In this document: one piece after another, positions 63,936-64,000 of the stretch
How positions within the stretch are numbered: the first letter of the stretch is position 1
Layout of the letters: every line of letters starts with the position of its first letter
From: Actinomadura sp. HBU206391
GTDB lineage: Bacteria > Actinomycetota > Actinomycetes > Streptosporangiales > Streptosporangiaceae
DNA length: 64,000 nucleotides
Assembly (NCBI RefSeq): GCF_014323665.1
Contig: NZ_JABVEB010000005.1
Coordinates: forward strand, 1-64,000
Direction of reading: 5' to 3'
Position numbers and translations under genes: made by a program
Notes under the pieces: generated by a model
What the model saw: only the letters and a program-made list of their open reading frames with translations
What the model was told of the DNA's origin: nothing
The model's database searches: none

Positions 63936-64000
63936 TCAGGCCGGCACGTCCCAGAACGCGATCTCGTGGCGCATGCCGTCGAGAAAGAGCGACTCGGCCC
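63936..64000 (-). CDS. 3' end of a gene cut by the window edge, possible TenA
   Basis: The last 20 or so codons read AESLFLDGMRHEIAFWDVPA then TGA. The FW-D motif near the C-terminus resembles that of TenA/thiaminase II proteins. The nearby TPP-controlled permease is compatible with pyrimidine salvage, but the fragment is short and the identification weak. Confidence 0.4.
   Translation of the reverse strand, partial: AESLFLDGMRHEIAFWDVPA

Overview
High-GC actinobacterial chromosome. The strong G/C third-position bias, GTG and TTG starts, a Bpa-type proteasome activator, XRE/DUF397 pairs, a CU044_5270-family protein beside an ECF sigma factor and many short intergenic hairpins suggest a filamentous actinomycete. 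Streptosporangiales, perhaps Thermomonosporaceae, is my inference; no rRNA is present to settle it. No prophage, IS element, CRISPR array or complete natural-product cluster was seen.

Layout. 0-4.7 kb: an asparaginase that has lost its stop runs tail-to-tail into a DesKR-like two-component system plus ABC-2 exporter operon. 4.9-16.5 kb: acyl-CoA synthetase, a sigma-factor/transmembrane/extracellular fusion, an amidase, a SigE-type sigma factor, a cysteine-rich protein with a MauE-like redox membrane protein, an AAA ATPase, a MarR regulator and an M15 peptidase lipoprotein. 16.6-28.3 kb: accessory metabolism and regulators (LysE exporter, ECF sigma/CU044_5270 pair, NmrA-like reductase, methyltransferase, arginase-like protein, XRE/DUF397 module, MBL hydrolase, TetR/SDR pair). 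28.4 kb: tRNA-Ser(TGA). 28.6-39 kb: a core-like block (ParA-like ATPase, quinone oxidoreductase, Bpa, HAD phosphatase, serS, pheA) interrupted between serS and pheA by two paralogous secreted Ig-like proteins that share a perfect 294-bp repeat. 39-46.5 kb: membrane glycosyltransferase cluster (GT87, MptB-like, GT2) with a large membrane protein and a STAS protein. 46.5-54.4 kb: FG-GAP protein, OmpR-type two-component system, GT2, acyl-CoA ligase and a divergent EF-Tu paralogue with a structured leader. 54.8-64 kb: MFS transporter, arginine deiminase, HATPase, PAS/GAF histidine kinase, TPP-riboswitch-controlled HMP permease, rhodanese, SSI-like lipoprotein, Fpg-like glycosylase and the end of a possible TenA gene.

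How the genes work together. Several regulator/target pairs are visible: DesKR-like proteins with an adjacent exporter and TGACA/TGTCA half-sites; TetR with a divergent SDR around a palindrome; MarR with a -35-overlapping palindrome; and a TPP aptamer whose 3' end contains the ribosome-binding site of the permease it controls. The least conventional arrangement is at 54.4-54.7 kb, where a possible 51-codon leader ORF ends on the first base of an 11-bp hairpin ahead of the second-type tuf gene. That looks like attenuation of an alternative elongation factor, but it is inferred from sequence alone.
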